Shown piece after piece: positions 11,201 to 22,888 of a DNA stretch of 64,000 nucleotides (positions are counted from its first letter, which is position 1; each line of letters begins with the position of its first letter). The stretch is from Pseudogymnoascus destructans (lineage: Eukaryota > Ascomycota > Leotiomycetes > Thelebolales > Thelebolaceae), in assembly GCF_001641265.1 (NCBI RefSeq), contig NW_020167532.1, positions 744,001 to 808,000 on the forward strand, written 5' to 3'. The translations under genes were made by a program, and so were the position numbers. The notes under the pieces were generated by a model. The model had not been told where the DNA came from, did not search any database, and saw only the letters and a program-made list of their open reading frames with translations.

Positions 11201-14200
11201 TCTAGTCCTTCTCTTGCTTTTTGAATGTATACGCTTGCCTCATGAAACTGGTTCCTATGAAGCGCGAGAATTGCACCGAAGAATGATCGGTCCGGAGACT
11301 GGATCTTCATAACGCTTAAGTAATCATCCATAAGATCCCACTTGCCCAAGCCCCAAGCAGAGGAAGTAGCCAGTGGTGCGATCCTTCGCTGAACATCAAG
11401 AGTTGAGGTATGGAAGGTATCTTGGGCCAAAGCTGAGAGCTCGTCCCATTCACCGAGAGCGTGTAAACATCGCATCTTGCCCATGATGATCTCTATCCTC
11501 TCACCAGGCTCGGTGCTTTCTTGCTCCCTCTGCTTGTAGAAATCCAGTGCCTCTTCCCACCTCTCAAGCTTTTCGAACCAAGTCTCTCGCAGTGCAATGC
11601 CATCTGCATACAATTGCGCTCTCCGGAGAATTCCAATCGCAGCGTCGTATTGCTGCAACTGGTTGTTTATCTGTATCAATGCTTCAACGGCACCTCCACT
11701 CTGGTCCTGTAGGAATTCCAGCTCTTTATAATGCAATGCCTTCGCGTATGCATGGCATCTACCAGCTTCACGGCCAAGAATTCGAATATCGATCGGCAAA
11801 GCCTTATCATCGTGCTCCATAAATTCTGCGAGGTTCAGCAGAATTCCAAGGAGATCTGGCGTAATATGAGGCGATTTAACGGCTAGCTCAATATTCTGAA
11901 TGAGATCATCTTGGTACTGTTCAAAGAGGTCGCTCCAGCAAGAGACAAATGCAGAATTGAACAACTCCTTTGCAAGAGGTGGATAGGTGCTTGCCAGACT
12001 TGCACAGGCCCTCAGCGCATGATTTGGTGACTCCATAAGGACAGTTACGCTGAATCTTCGCATCCACTCTTGCCAATCTTCTTTCGTTGACTTCCCCGCG
12101 GCATCCCAAGCAGTCTTCAGATGCACTGGGTTCGAGTCAAGCTTTTTATTGCTGATATCAGAGAACGGGGCCTCGTCAATTTGGTTGTAGTATCGTTCTT
12201 CTGGGCTTAGATCCTGTGGGAGAGGCTCGCCTTTTTGCAACTTGGTAACAAGGAGATCGTAGTTTTGGTGCGTTATCTGATGGGCAATAAGCACTTTCTT
12301 GATTGTAGAGACAAAGTGGAGGTAGTCTCTTCCAAGCTGGAATATCAATGCGCAAAGAGTGTCCAGTGCTGCAAGCCTCAGAGATGGATCGGACCCCCCC
12401 AAGACTCGTGCCAGAGGATGGATAATTTTTGAGGCATAATCATTAAGATTGACTTGACGAGAGATCTTGCCGATAGCATCAATTGCGGATTTCCGAATAA
12501 AAGAAGGCTGTTGTGGCTTTTCAAAAACCTTCACAATGACGGGAATGATTAGGTGCATGTATTCTTCACTGCTCGATCCGAAAACCAAGAACGCGTGCAG
12601 GACCTTTTCGGATGGCTGTCGACGGGTTGAAGTGTCCTTCTCTAAAACACCAAGCATGAGTGGAAGGAGACTGGCAAGGTAGATCTTAAATTCCCCTTCG
12701 AGAGAGCGAGCAATGGCTTCCACAAGCTGGAGGATAGTAGCTTGTAGTGACGGAGAAATATTCCAGTATTCTTGCAAAACTTCGACAATGTCCGGAAGAT
12801 AATTTCGAATATGCTGGCGAACAATAGTGACAAGAATAGCAAGTTGATTAAAGTAAGATTCAAGCCGGTTCGCTGGCGAGGCACGGATTACCGATATAAA
12901 GGCAGGAATAATCTTGTCGAGAAATGAGATACACTCCAAACCCAAGGTTCTGAAAATATTCATAATCGCTTCGATTACAACGGCGTGATGTTGTACAAGG
13001 GACTGGTCCTTCAAGATTTGTAACAAGGCGTTGATGACAACTGTAGGATAGTACTCCTTGTTCGATGGTGTAAGCCCAGTCATCATTAGGGATATGTCGG
13101 TCATCTGGTTGGACTCCGACCGCAATTGCATCTCAGGGGATTTTTCTTCCACTTGCTGCTGCTTATACGGATCCAATGCTCCGAGAATACCGATTAACTT
13201 GATTGTTTCTTGTCGCAGCGGGCCTCTCTGAGACTCCCCCCTGATCACACCTTGCAGTATCTCCAGCAACTGGGGATATTCCATGTATGGCTTGATGACA
13301 TAACCAGAGTTACTGGCAAGTTGGCCTAGTGTTTTCAATGCTGCTTCTCGCTTTTGTGACGAGCTTTGGTCCTGAAGGGCCTCGAGAATAATTGGCATGA
13401 GCTGGTCGATATATGGTATCATATCTTCACCACCAACGGTAGCAAGCTCGCCGATAGCCTTTAGAATCGTTGCAGCAACTGCCGGACTTGGATCTCTAGC
13501 CTTCGGCAGTAAAACTGAAATCATTGGGTCCACATAAGGCTTGATTAGCCTTTGGGAGTTTTGAACCAAAAGGCTCAATAATTTCGCGCTCTCTTCCTTG
13601 TTTCGGGCAACATCAGAAAACTCTAACTCGGTCAACATCTGGATGAGGACTTTTCGCAACGAGGGAACCACATAGGCTGGGTTCACAAGTGTGAGGCGGC
13701 CAATAATGGTGATCGCCACTTCTCGGATAGCAAAGACTTCATCGTTGAGGGCAAAGAACAGTGTACGGATATTCTCCGACTTCGCAAGATGCCGATCGAA
13801 CCTTTCATCCAAAGCGGCCAGTACTGTTCGTCGAATTTGCGGATCTGGGTCTGCAACTCCAACAGTGAGCAATTTCTCAATTACTTCGTTGACTACCTGG
13901 ATTGCATGATAGCTGGTCTGGTTGACAATCGGATCCCGAATATAAAGCTGGCAACACGTTAAAGCCGCTGCCTCTCTGATTTCAGGGCTTTCGTCCTCGA
14001 CATATTTGATAGCGACATCACGGACGAACTCATTGAGCACGTGGCCTGAAAAATCAAAACTGCCCAAGGTATTTAATGCCAGCTTAATCTCGGCCTGGCG
14101 ATGCTCATAGGCCTGTGGGTCCTTTGAATCCTTCGATACAATTGGCACTGCAGCAATACTGTTCGGGGTTGGTGCTCCAAGAGGCTTGAAGGGCTCCCCA

Positions 14201-15596
14201 CATAGAATGTTGCTGAGCATATCAAGGAGCCTCTCCTGAATGATAGATGTGACAGGTGGTATATGAAAGGCCATATCCACCAGAGCTTGTGTTAGCTTTG
14301 GCGTCAGCTCGCAAGCAAATATAGGGTCCAGGAGGGCCTCCATATATTTGCTGAGAGTCTGACCAACTGCTGCGGCCAACCTGCTGATGCAGTCGAACAC
14401 AGGGTCCACGCTGCCACTTCGACGAGATTTAAGGCTTAAACCCTCACGAACATAAATAAGAACACCATCGAGATATGGCGCGATCGCACTCTTAACTGCA
14501 TTGGCGATGTTACCAATAGCCAAGAATGCGTCGTTTCTCTCCTTGTCTTTCTTGAGCATCCCAGACAGGAAAATCATAAACTTGTGGAGATAGGTTTGTG
14601 CAAAGTCCGTCGGAGAGTAGTTGGCTAATTCGGGTATTAAGAGCACCACGGTACGGCGAATCACAGGTTCGCGGTGGTCCTTCATTTTGAAAACGATCTC
14701 GCATGCCTCCTGGTAATGTTCATGCATGAACATGCCCCCTTGTTGAAGTAGCTCTTTGATAACCAGTAGGGACCCGTGAATCGACTCGACCGTCCCCATT
14801 TTGATTCCAACGCGTGATTCCTCGTATATCATCGATTGCCATTGCAGTCTCCTAGCCTGCTCTCTTTCCCGGATTATTTGGAAGTAGGCGCTAATAGCCT
14901 CCGCAGCTGTTTCTCGAATAAGGAGTCGTATATCCCGCAGGCCAACCCAGATAAGGTCGAAAACATGCTGTACATATGCATACATGAGGGTTTGCGCATT
15001 TCTACCCAACTCTCTCAGTATGAGGACGGCACTGTAGCGACGTTCCTCGACACGATCCGATTGTAGCCACTCTAATGCGGTCTTCACCTCACTCTCTACC
15101 AATTCGGATATCAATGAGCCTCCAGGTCGGCATAATCTCCCCAGCGCCACGGCTGCCGGCTGCATAGCAACGAGATCTTTACTCCTGAGCACACTCCTCA
15201 GGGATTGGGCGAATCGCGTTGTTTTCTGAGCTGCATCGACGCCATTGAAATCGATGAGTGCATCAAGGGCCATGACGCCGCCCAGGCGGTCGATAGGATC
15301 GTTTCCATGGCTTATTAATTGTGTTATTTTTCCATTGACGACATTGTAGAATTCGATAAAGCGCTCCTGTGGAAAGTCTGCCTTCTATTAGCTAAAGCCA
15401 ACAACCGCGGCAATAGTAGTGTACCTCTCGCACTAACCACCACCAAGTCCTGGAGCTCTATCGCAGCTCGTTTCCGTACATCTTCATTTCTAGTTTAGTT
15501 AGCTCTGTGCCAACATGGAGACGTTAGGCGTTGGGCTCACCGAGAACGTAGCTCTCCCACTAATCTATTCAGCACGTCTACTGCTTGTTGCGACAT
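8214..15596 (-). CDS. TOR: TOR serine/threonine kinase (target of rapamycin)
   Basis: Four exons: 15596-15541, 15489-15425, 15377-8692 and 8639-8214, with introns of 51, 47 and 52 nt. Phases agree and give 2,410 aa, the normal TOR length. The protein starts MSQQAVDVLNRLVGELRSR and runs through HEAT repeats, the FAT region and an FRB domain (LWHEQWHEGLEEASRLYFG, roughly 1840-1930, keeping the Ser contacted by rapamycin-FKBP12). The PI3K-like kinase has GHEDMRQDERVMQLF, GDRHPSNLML and HVDFGDCFE. The last exon carries the FATC end, LENLCQHYIGWCSFW. TOR is the catalytic subunit of TORC1/TORC2, coupling nutrients to growth at vacuolar and plasma membranes. The FATC exon would be lost if the last intron were missed, leaving a spurious 2,218-aa ORF. 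The first two exons restore the N-terminal helices. Start context is ggaagATGtc. Confidence 0.96.
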
Positions 15597-15932
15597 CTTC
15601 CAGAGTACTGCTCCCTGCGAGCGCCTTAATTAGAATGTGAAGTCGCCATCCATAAGCGCTACTCAAAAGACGTTGAATGTTCAAATATGGCGCCTGAAGG
15701 AGTATGTTGTTCGTGGCGTCTTGAGATTGTTTGTTTCGGTCGTCGGGTATCGTCTTGTGATTCCAGCTAGGTCGATTCGATAAACGGATGTCCCCAGCCC
15801 AACATCCCTGCAAGTCATGCATTAGCGGCAATTCGATAAGCCTTGTCATATTTGGAGGAGAGCCTCGACCTACATTTACGGACAAACTTCAATCGCCACA
15901 ACACATATCCACCTCATATAAGGCACTTTAAG
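15597..15932. promoter_or_regulatory. Divergent promoter between TOR and RTF2
   Basis: 336 bp separate the two start codons. Both 5' UTRs must lie here, so the genes share a control region. No TATA box is obvious. The ORF-like stretches here are not supported by similarity. Confidence 0.5.
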
Positions 15933-16954
15933 ATGGGTAACGACGGAGGCAGGTATGTACACTGCAAATACAAGTGCTAGTAATTTAATTTCTGACTGAA
16001 TATAGTATTCCAACACGACGAGAGCTCGTCAAGAATGCGGCGCGCGACCCGACCACCACTGACGCGAAGGCGACACAGCTCGAATCGCAAACTCACGCTT
16101 GGACATATTGTCCTCTTTCCCAACGACCTTTGTCTACCCCTATAGTCTCAGATTGCGCCGGTACTTTATATAATAAAGATGCAATTATAGAACACCTATT
16201 ACCCAGCGACGACTCTTCACCAGAATCAAAGAGCGACCATGAGAAGGTTCTTAAAGGGCGCGTAAAATCGATGCGAGATGTCGTCGAAGTCAAATTCCAA
16301 ACCGCGAAGGACGAGGTGGCAAAATCAGAGATACGACTATGCCCTATTACAAGCAAAGAGTTAGGCCCAACAACAAAATCTGTGTATCTTGTACCTTGCG
16401 GACATGCATTTGCGGAGGTGGCAACCAGAGAGGTGGCGGGAGTGGCCTGCATGGAGTGCAATGAGCCGTACGTTTCAGAGAACATTATCACAATACTACC
16501 CACCACAAAAGAAGATATTGGAAGGCTTGACGAGCGCATCAAGAGCTTAAGAGACTCGGGTCTGACGCATTCATTAAAAAAGGCTCCGGGGTCAAAAAAG
16601 AGGAAGAAGCACACAGAGATGGAGACTAAAGAAACAATTGAGAGGCCAAACGAGGATAACGGAATCAAATTTAAGGATGGCGTACAGTCAAAGATACGGG
16701 CAGGAACACCACATGATGTCTCTTCAACTTTACAACTTAAGAACGGCTCCTCGGCTTCAGCTGGCAGGATAAAAAATGCCGCAACTGCAAGTCTCACCGC
16801 AAAGGTTCTAGACGAGCAAGGAGAAAGGAACAAGCGGAGAAAGCTTGGACTAAACGATAATTTGAAGAGTTTGTTTTCAATTAGCGGGCCTAGCGAACTC
16901 AAGGGCGCTGGGGATTTTATGACTAGAGGATATTCAGTACCGAAGAGGACATAG
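15933..16954 (+). CDS. RTF2: Replication termination factor 2 (Rtf2) homologue
   Basis: Two exons, 15933-15952 and 16006-16954, with a 53-nt intron (GTATGT...ATATAG). The product is 322 aa starting MGNDGGSIPTRRELVKNA, the hallmark Rtf2 N-terminus. It has a RING-like C2HC2 fold: CPLSQRPL, then DCAGTLYNKDAIIEHLL, then LCPITSKEL, VYLVPCGHAFA and CMECNEPY. A basic Lys/Arg-rich tail (KKAPGSKKRKKH, about 207-218) suggests nuclear localisation. In fission yeast Rtf2 stabilises forks paused at replication barriers and acts with the splicing machinery; its RING-like domain resembles those of SUMO/ubiquitin ligases. The first exon encodes only 6.7 codons, so an ORF search alone gives a truncated start. 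Divergent with TOR. Confidence 0.93.
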
Positions 16955-17112
16955 GTGTTTGAATGACTTTAATATTATAAGACAAGTCTTATGCTTTATT
17001 TCTGCCCCCATTTTTTATCGATACAAGTCTGAGCAAAGAATTGGCCTCATAAGCATTCTCGATCGACCTTATCCCACTCCAGTTCCCACACATTCTGATT
17101 TCGTGTTTTAGC

Positions 17113-17727
17113 CTACAGGACAATGGTTTCTCTATGTCGCCCATAAACCGCGCGGAGGCTCCTGCGGAGCTCCCAAAAAAATATCCACATGAACCGTGGT
17201 CCATACCGTGCGCAGTTCCAAATAGCAATAGCAACCTTTTTGAGAAATGGCCCTCTTCGACCTGCGAAAGTAGCGACTACTTCAACTATTACCACCACCA
17301 GAATCTGTTCAATTCTTGCCAGAAACCGGTTCCACTTCCTACATGCCCAGAGAAGGTAATAAAAAAGGCGGGTGCAACAGAATTTCAACACTATTTCGGG
17401 GATAGCGCAAAGAACCTCCCTGAACTCTCTGGAATCTCTGCTTCTTGGTCCGTAAATCGTATTCAACAACCAGAAAGCCCAAATATGCTTAATGCACCAT
17501 TCAGGCTCCCCGACCTCTCCCCATCCTATCAAGGTCCAGGCAACTGGTGGTGGCACAGGTAAATCTGACGGAGTCACTGGTGGTCCTGGTTGCTCAAGCG
17601 GTGAGGCTATCGTTTCCAGGTTGCTCACAACCGCCGCGGTAGTATCATTGGCGAGGAACAGCTTCTGCCATATGCGCTGTGCATAGCTACTGACGAAAAT
17701 AAACATTTGAATTGCCCCGGAAGCCAT
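17113..17727 (-). CDS. Hypothetical protein, 204 aa, possible membrane segments
   Basis: ATG at 17727 and an uninterrupted frame to 17113. The family is not recognised. Residues ~50-75 are Pro-rich. The second half has hydrophobic stretches (LFYYLLWACRKW, QILVVVIVEVVATFAG, FMWIFFWELRRSLR) that could be membrane-associated helices, ending in Arg-rich sequence. It converges with RTF2 (158 bp between stops) and lies 135 bp downstream of the metallothionein-like gene on the same strand. An overlapping plus-strand ORF (17134-17562) is equally long-lived, so coding status is uncertain. Confidence 0.35.
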   Translation of the reverse strand: MASGAIQMFIFVSSYAQRIWQKLFLANDTTAAVVSNLETIASPLEQPGPPVTPSDLPVPPPVAWTLIGWGEVGEPEWCIKHIWAFWLLNTIYGPRSRDSREFREVLCAIPEIVLKFCCTRLFYYLLWACRKWNRFLARIEQILVVVIVEVVATFAGRRGPFLKKVAIAIWNCARYGPRFMWIFFWELRRSLRAVYGRHRETIVL

Positions 17728-17862
17728 TGAATTGGCCCTAATCGCTATCTTAATTGCGCTTTGACTTCAGAATTGAATTCCTGATAAATCCCCTTGCGCC
17801 TATTCATGCCCGTCCAACTCCTGAAATAAGAAAAAGCCGTTATCACGGTCAAAGAATATCAA

Positions 17863-18456
17863 CTACTTCGTTGTGAAATCAGTCTCGAGGGGGTTCACTT
17901 CTCCGTCCGTAGCTTTCTCGCATGAACAAGCATCTGCTACACGTTAGCACTAAGTAAATCAGATATAACGGGGCAACTTACCAGCTGGGCGGACACCACA
18001 TGCGCATGTAGGGCCGGTGGGAGTTTTGTTCTCGGTTGAAGCGCGGTCACAAGTGCATGCGCCGGCTGGTCTCGCGCCTGGAGATTGTATCAGCTTCCGT
18101 AAATTACAGTTGCTTTGTGTCCGCATAAGACGTTCAGCATCTGTGGTTGCATCTTGCTTTATGGGACTTGAAGGCCGCAGAAAACAAGTTTTGTTCCATA
18201 ATACAGAGCCAGAGATGATAGATTTAGGGTATGACTTACGGCATGAACAGCGAGGTCCCTCAACTTTATTTTCTTCCGAGGCCTTGCTGCAGTTGCACTC
18301 AAGAGCATGCTTTTCGCCACAGGAACATTTTGCTTGAGCAGCTACAACACGTTAGTAAAGTTGAGCCCAAGTTGATGTAGGCTCGCTCCTACCACAGATA
18401 CAGCCTTGCACGCTCTTGTGGCAACAGGTGGTGGATTGAACGGTTTCGGTGGCCAT
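17863..18456 (-). CDS. Metallothionein-like cysteine-rich protein (copper-resistance type)
   Basis: Four short exons: 18456-18393, 18341-18240, 18077-17982 and 17936-17863. Introns are 51, 162 and 45 nt, all GT-AG, and phases join to 111 aa. It begins MATETVQSTTCCHKSVQGCIC and continues with repeated CxC units (KCSCGEK, ECNCSKA, RCSCRARPAG, CTCDRASTEN, TCACGVRPAD, CSCEKA), ending NPLETDFTTK. I count 16 Cys: one CC pair plus CxC pairs, with no aromatic residue in the Cys region. This spacing is that of metallothionein-like, probably Cu(I)-binding, cytosolic proteins widespread in filamentous ascomycetes. All three introns interrupt codons after base 1, so exons 2 and 3 are symmetric modules. 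No exon is long enough to stand out in an ORF list. Metal specificity is inferred, not shown. Confidence 0.85.
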
Positions 18457-18900
18457 TTTGACGATGTTTGGCTGTTATTATTGAAGGCGAAGTAAATAAA
18501 TCTATTATGACTGGAGAAGGAATTTTCTGATTTCTGGATTTAATGGTTTGGAAAGTTAATACTCTTAAGGAAGTGGTTGTTCTCGTCCTTTATAAGTCCA
18601 AGTTATCAGCCTTGCATGACAATGATTTGATTTACCTTAATCCTGATTGGCTGAAATGCAAGCTACTGGAAGCAGCTGTAGGTAACAGTAAACAGTAAAT
18701 CAGTTACACAGCAATCCTGATTGGGGAAGCTCCCTTACGTCGTTAAGAGGTTCAGAGAGGCTGAGGATGTTTGTCATATTATATGGTACATACAATGTTT
18801 AATGAGGTATCTGTGATTCGTAAACGCCGAAATGTCCCACCCATATCTTATACCGCCCAAGTTTATGTCCCCCCATATCTTACACTGCCCAAGCCTATGC
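18457..18900. promoter_or_regulatory. Upstream region of the metallothionein-like gene
   Basis: 444 bp to the MGM101 stop. It contains two copies of an aatcctgattgg motif (18640-18651 and 18712-18723), each holding an ATTGG/CCAAT box. No classical metal-response element is evident to me. A short duplicated tract (ccatatcttayaccgcccaagttatgtcccc-like) lies at 18840-18895. Confidence 0.35.
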
Positions 18901-19853
18901 TCAGAATTTGCTCTCCTTGTATGGGTATCTTGGTTCGTCGTCTTTCCTGTACCACAACTGCTTCTTCTTCTTGGTTGGGACATGTTCTACCCAAATCTGC
19001 TTCGTATGTTCCTTCATGAACCGCCTGATGAACCTTGGATCCCACAGTTCGCTGGCTACGCCGAGATCCTTGCAGCACCGCATCAAGGCGTTTGATTTGC
19101 AACCTTCCGTAGCCGTAGGAATGCCTTCCGGGGAAAAGTAGGCCTGCTCGCCGCGGGCAACAGAAACCAGTCTATAGAATATCAACCCTTGCCCAATCTC
19201 AGTAACGTTGTCCAGACAAACCTTCCATGCGCCACAAGTGCGTATTCTCTTGTAATGCTCTTCGGTGTTACAATTGTCTCTCCTCGAGGGGCCAGACCCC
19301 AGCCTCCTGGGCCGAACGCCCTGTTCAATATCCGTCGATATTTGATCTCCGGTAGATATACAATTCCGTCCGGCTTGACCTCCACATCGTCAGTGGGTAT
19401 TTCGGCAAGTAAAATATCTGCAGCTTCTTTCGAAAATGGCTGAACAGATAGACCATGGAAAGACTTCGCCCAGTCAACCTGTCGACTGCCCTCATCAAGA
19501 CTGAGCGGCTCGTCTGCCAACCCTGATGTTATGTCGTCTATTGGCGACTGGTCATCTATAGACGCTGGCTTGCTGGCCCCATTCGTTTTCGGCGCACTTC
19601 CATTTCCCTCTCCATTTGTTGGCTTGCAGTTGTAGCTCGTTCCTGGCGTCGCAACTCGGACTTGTGAAGCGGAGAGGAATCGTTTAGCTCCGGACAGGCG
19701 TACATTTCGTGTTGGGTTCGACGATTGTAGGAGACAAAGGCTTGATGACTGTCTGAGACAGCGCCCAGTAGCTATCCTGACTCCCGACATATCTGGTGGT
19801 TGGAAGTAATAGCGATTGGTGTCGTTACGAGTTCTAGATCCTGTTCGCGACAT
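18901..19853 (-). CDS. MGM101: Mitochondrial genome maintenance protein Mgm101
   Basis: Two exons, 19853-19222 and 19171-18901, with a 50-nt intron (GTTTGT...CTATAG), giving 300 aa. Mgm101 is a Rad52-like single-strand annealing protein of mitochondrial nucleoids, needed for mtDNA recombination and repair. The conserved core begins VDWAKSFHGLSVQPFS and continues YLPEIKYRRILNRAFGPGGW and GLAPRGE. Across the intron it runs LVAHGRLVSVARGEQAYFSP and then PTATEGCKSNALMRCCKDLG, ELWDPRFIRRF, ending in a Lys/Arg-rich tail. Without splicing the frame stops early. The first ATG gives a polar 21-residue leader. The second in-frame Met (residue 22, 19790) is followed by an Arg/Ser-rich segment typical of a mitochondrial presequence, so it may be the true start. 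Confidence 0.94.
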
Positions 19854-20029
19854 TTGCCTAGTATCCTTGTAATAAATAGCCTCACGACTTGAGCCGCAAC
19901 ACCATTGGAACCATCAAACCCACCAAAACTACACACATAGATTGGAGTTTGTCTATTTAATAATACAATAATAATATATACATTTACTGATGTACAGCCG
20001 CCTTTTTGTCGAGCTCAATATGCACTTCC

Positions 20030-20483
20030 CTACGCATCCTTCATACTTGTCCTCTTGTCATTGCTCTGTTTCTTCCAACAGAGCTTGAAGTTGTCGAGCT
20101 TTAAAGAGGGTATCAATTAGCCACGCACTTGACAATTGTAGAGTCCCGGTTACTCGGGTGCGGAACCGCTTAGATATCTGAAAGGGAAGGATTTGCGGTT
20201 TACATACCTCCTCTTTACACTGTCGCCAGTCTTTCTTTTCATAAAAGCAATCATTCATCTTGGTATTCTCAGCTGTTGGGATTGTGAGCTATATCGTCCC
20301 AAATAAGACATCTAGTTTGACCACATACTGGCGCAGCCTGTGCTGAAGATTCTCTTGTCCCTACAGAGCAAGGTTAGCGTTGGGGACGGCTTTTGGCGGC
20401 TTTAGTTCCGTTTACCACTCATCCGGCTCATCATCATCAACTGCCGCATTGATTACTTTGTTTTTATCCCCCAAGTTAGACAT
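20030..20483 (-). CDS. COA4: Twin CX9C protein, cytochrome c oxidase assembly factor COA4-like
   Basis: Four exons: 20483-20416, 20360-20329, 20272-20208 and 20098-20030. Introns are 55, 56 and 109 nt and phases are consistent, giving 77 aa. The product starts MSNLGDKNKVINAAVDDDEP and contains EWDKRIFSTGC. The twin motif is C-x9-C (GC ATENTKMND C) and C-x9-C (QC KEELDNFKL CW), with FYEKKDWRQ between. This is the CHCH hairpin of the COA4/CHCHD8 family, which folds in the intermembrane space by the Mia40 route and supports complex IV assembly. The acceptor at 20099 is chosen because it restores exact C-x9-C spacing; other AGs in that intron do not. The second exon is only 32 nt. It shares a 144-bp divergent promoter with BPL1. 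Confidence 0.88.
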
Positions 20484-20627
20484 CGTGTTGGAGGTTGTGG
20501 ATGTTCTTTGGGCAGTCAATTTTGTTGAGAATACAACGTTCTCGCCTGAGTGCCACGGATTAAAACCACCGCCTCGGCTCCGAATACACGAGGTAATCTG
20601 GTTGCTGAGAAGATGGTTACCAAAAAA
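20484..20627. promoter_or_regulatory. Compact divergent promoter COA4/BPL1
   Basis: Only 144 bp separate the two start codons, so both transcripts must initiate within or beside this interval. No clear TATA box. Confidence 0.5.
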
Positions 20628-22876
20628 ATGAACGTCCTGGTGTACTCTGGTATGTTTAACAAACCAGTAAATAGCTATCTTGCCTAGGCTTGTACTGAAA
20701 TGATAAACAGGCACGGGAAGCACAGATGGGGCAGTCCGTCACGCTCTTTGCACACTGAGGCTGCTTCTTTCCCCGAACTACGCCGTCTTTCCTGTATCAG
20801 ATTCCGTGATTATCAAAGAGCCATGGACATCATCATGTGCTCTTCTTGTCTTTCCTGGCGGCGCAGATCTTGGGTATTGCCGAGTACTCAATGGCGAAGG
20901 CAATGACCGTATTAGTCAATATGTGCGAAGGGGTGGCTCATATCTTGGGTTCTGTGCCGGTGGCTACTATGGAAGCGGGAGGTGCGAATTCGAGGTGGGA
21001 GACAAGAAAATGGAAGTCGTCGGGAAACGCGAATTGTCATTCTTCCCGGGCATCTGCAGAGGATGTGCGTTCAAAGGCTTCGTTTATCAAAGCGAAGCTG
21101 GAGCATGTGCTGCAGAATTGACTGTGGAGACAGAATCGTTCGCTGGGATAGACTGCCCAAAGTCTTTTAAGTCCTATTATAACGGCGGTGGAGTCTTTGT
21201 AGATGCTGCCAATTTCAAGTCGGGGGGTGTTGAAGTACTGGCCACATATTCCAAAGACACGGATGTTGACGGGGGAGACTGTGGAACGAGGGCGAGGGCT
21301 GCTGCAGTATTCTGTAAGATAGGCGACGGATGTGCAGTGCTTACCGGGCCTCATCCAGAGTATGTCAAGCTCAGATTCTTGCATGGCACATGCTAACAGT
21401 GGTAGATTCGCGGCGGCAAACCTAGACGCCAAATCGGGCGGGCTAGACTATGCCAAGATGATTGAGGACTTGGTTGAAGGCGACAACCTCCGAGAAAGCT
21501 TCATGAAAGCATGCCTGACGAAAATGGGACTCCTTGTTGCGATAGAGACAAGCACGGTGCTACCAGTACTTTCTGCCCTTCATATTTCTTCTCTTCATAA
21601 TGTCGAGGTTTCTGAGCTATTTGACGATCTGAAGAGTGATATAACGCTTGAGGAGGGAGAAAGTTTCGTAAAAGGAGGGAACGATACATTTCTCGTTGAA
21701 AAGAATGGCTCTCCTTTATCGTTACATTCTCTCGGCGTTTCTCTTCCAGGAGCCAGCTCAGAGGCTAAGGACGAAGCAGGAACTGATCAGCTTCGTAGTG
21801 GCCAGGGCGAGAAAAATATCGATTATAACAAGGTCATAAAGCGTCTGGTATTCCATGATGGTGGATGGCCTCAGAACACTGAGACTCCGCATTTTAACCA
21901 CGACATGTTCTACTCGGAACTTGTCGATTACCAAGATGAATTAGGTAGTCGAGCAGAAGACTTTGGCAAGGTCATCATGTATGGTGATGTTGTTACCAGT
22001 ACAAATACTTTGTTGGAAAAGTGCGTTCCCACAAAAATTCAATGACCACTACTAATAGCTACGTGCAGGAACCAGAAGCTTTTATCACACCTCCCAAATG
22101 GCTTCACCGCAACAGCAACAGCTCAAGTTGCCGGCAGGGGTCGCGGATCAAACGTTTGGGTTTCACCCGTTGGATCATTGATATTTTCCACCTGCATCAG
22201 GCACTCTCTAGAATTGTCGGCCAAGGCCCCTGTTATCTTCGTCCAATATCTTGCTGCCATCGCTATTGCGGAGGGGATTAAAACTTATGGCAAGGGATAC
22301 GAAGATATCCCCGTGAAGCTTAAATGGCCCAATGACATCTGTAAGTACAATAAATGCCAGCTCTTGAGAACAGTATTGATAATTCTAGATGCTCTGGACC
22401 CCACAAAACCAGGAAATAAGGAATATGTAAAGATTGGTGGAATTCTAGTGAACTCTTCGTACTCCTCTGGCAATTATAACCTTGTGGTTGGCATTGGAAT
22501 CAACACAACAAATGCTGCTCCAACAACCTCCCTGAACGCACTACGGCCGCAACACCTCCCAGAGTTCACCATCGAAAAGCTCCTTGCTCGAATTTTGACC
22601 AAGTTCGAGGACATATATATCAAATTCTGTCGGTCAGGGTTCGATAAGAAGCTAGAGGAAACATACTATAAGCTATGGCTCCATAGTGAGCAGATCATTA
22701 CGCTGGAAGCTGAAGGGGGTGTTAGAGCGAGAGTGCTCGGAATCACCAGAGACTGGGGATTTTTGCGGGTCCAGGAGCTGGGTTGGGAGGATAAGCCCAC
22801 TGGGAAGATCATCGAATTGCAAACAGACAGCAACAGTTTTGACTTTTTTAGAGGTCTTGTCAAGAGGAAGGTATAG
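20628..22876 (+). CDS. BPL1: Biotin-protein ligase (holocarboxylase synthetase)
   Basis: Five exons: 20628-20649, 20711-21359, 21406-22020, 22069-22340 and 22389-22876. Introns are 61, 46, 48 and 48 nt, giving 681 aa, normal for fungal Bpl1. The enzyme makes biotinyl-AMP and biotinylates acetyl-CoA and pyruvate carboxylases. The N-terminal glutamine-amidotransferase-like domain starts MNVLVYSGTGSTDG and includes LLVFPGGADLGYCR and SYLGFCAGGYYG. The catalytic domain has VTSTNTLLEKN (~420-430), the GRGRG adenylate loop (451-455), VSPVGSLIFS, KWPNDIY (514-520) and KIGGILVNS (534-542). The C-terminal SH3-like domain has LEAEGGVRARVLGITRDWGFL. The last intron is a multiple of three without stops, so an unspliced frame looks falsely continuous. 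Confidence 0.95.
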
Positions 22877-22888
22877 GTCTTTCATATT

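Noticed and set aside
15565..15885. 106-codon minus-strand ORF beside TOR exon 1
   Set aside because: It lies in a different frame from the conserved TOR N-terminus, has no domain, and occupies the TOR/RTF2 promoter.
16093..16902. 269-codon ORF antisense to RTF2
   Set aside because: Mirror of the RTF2 frame; composition is Ser/Leu/Phe-rich as expected from antisense reading.
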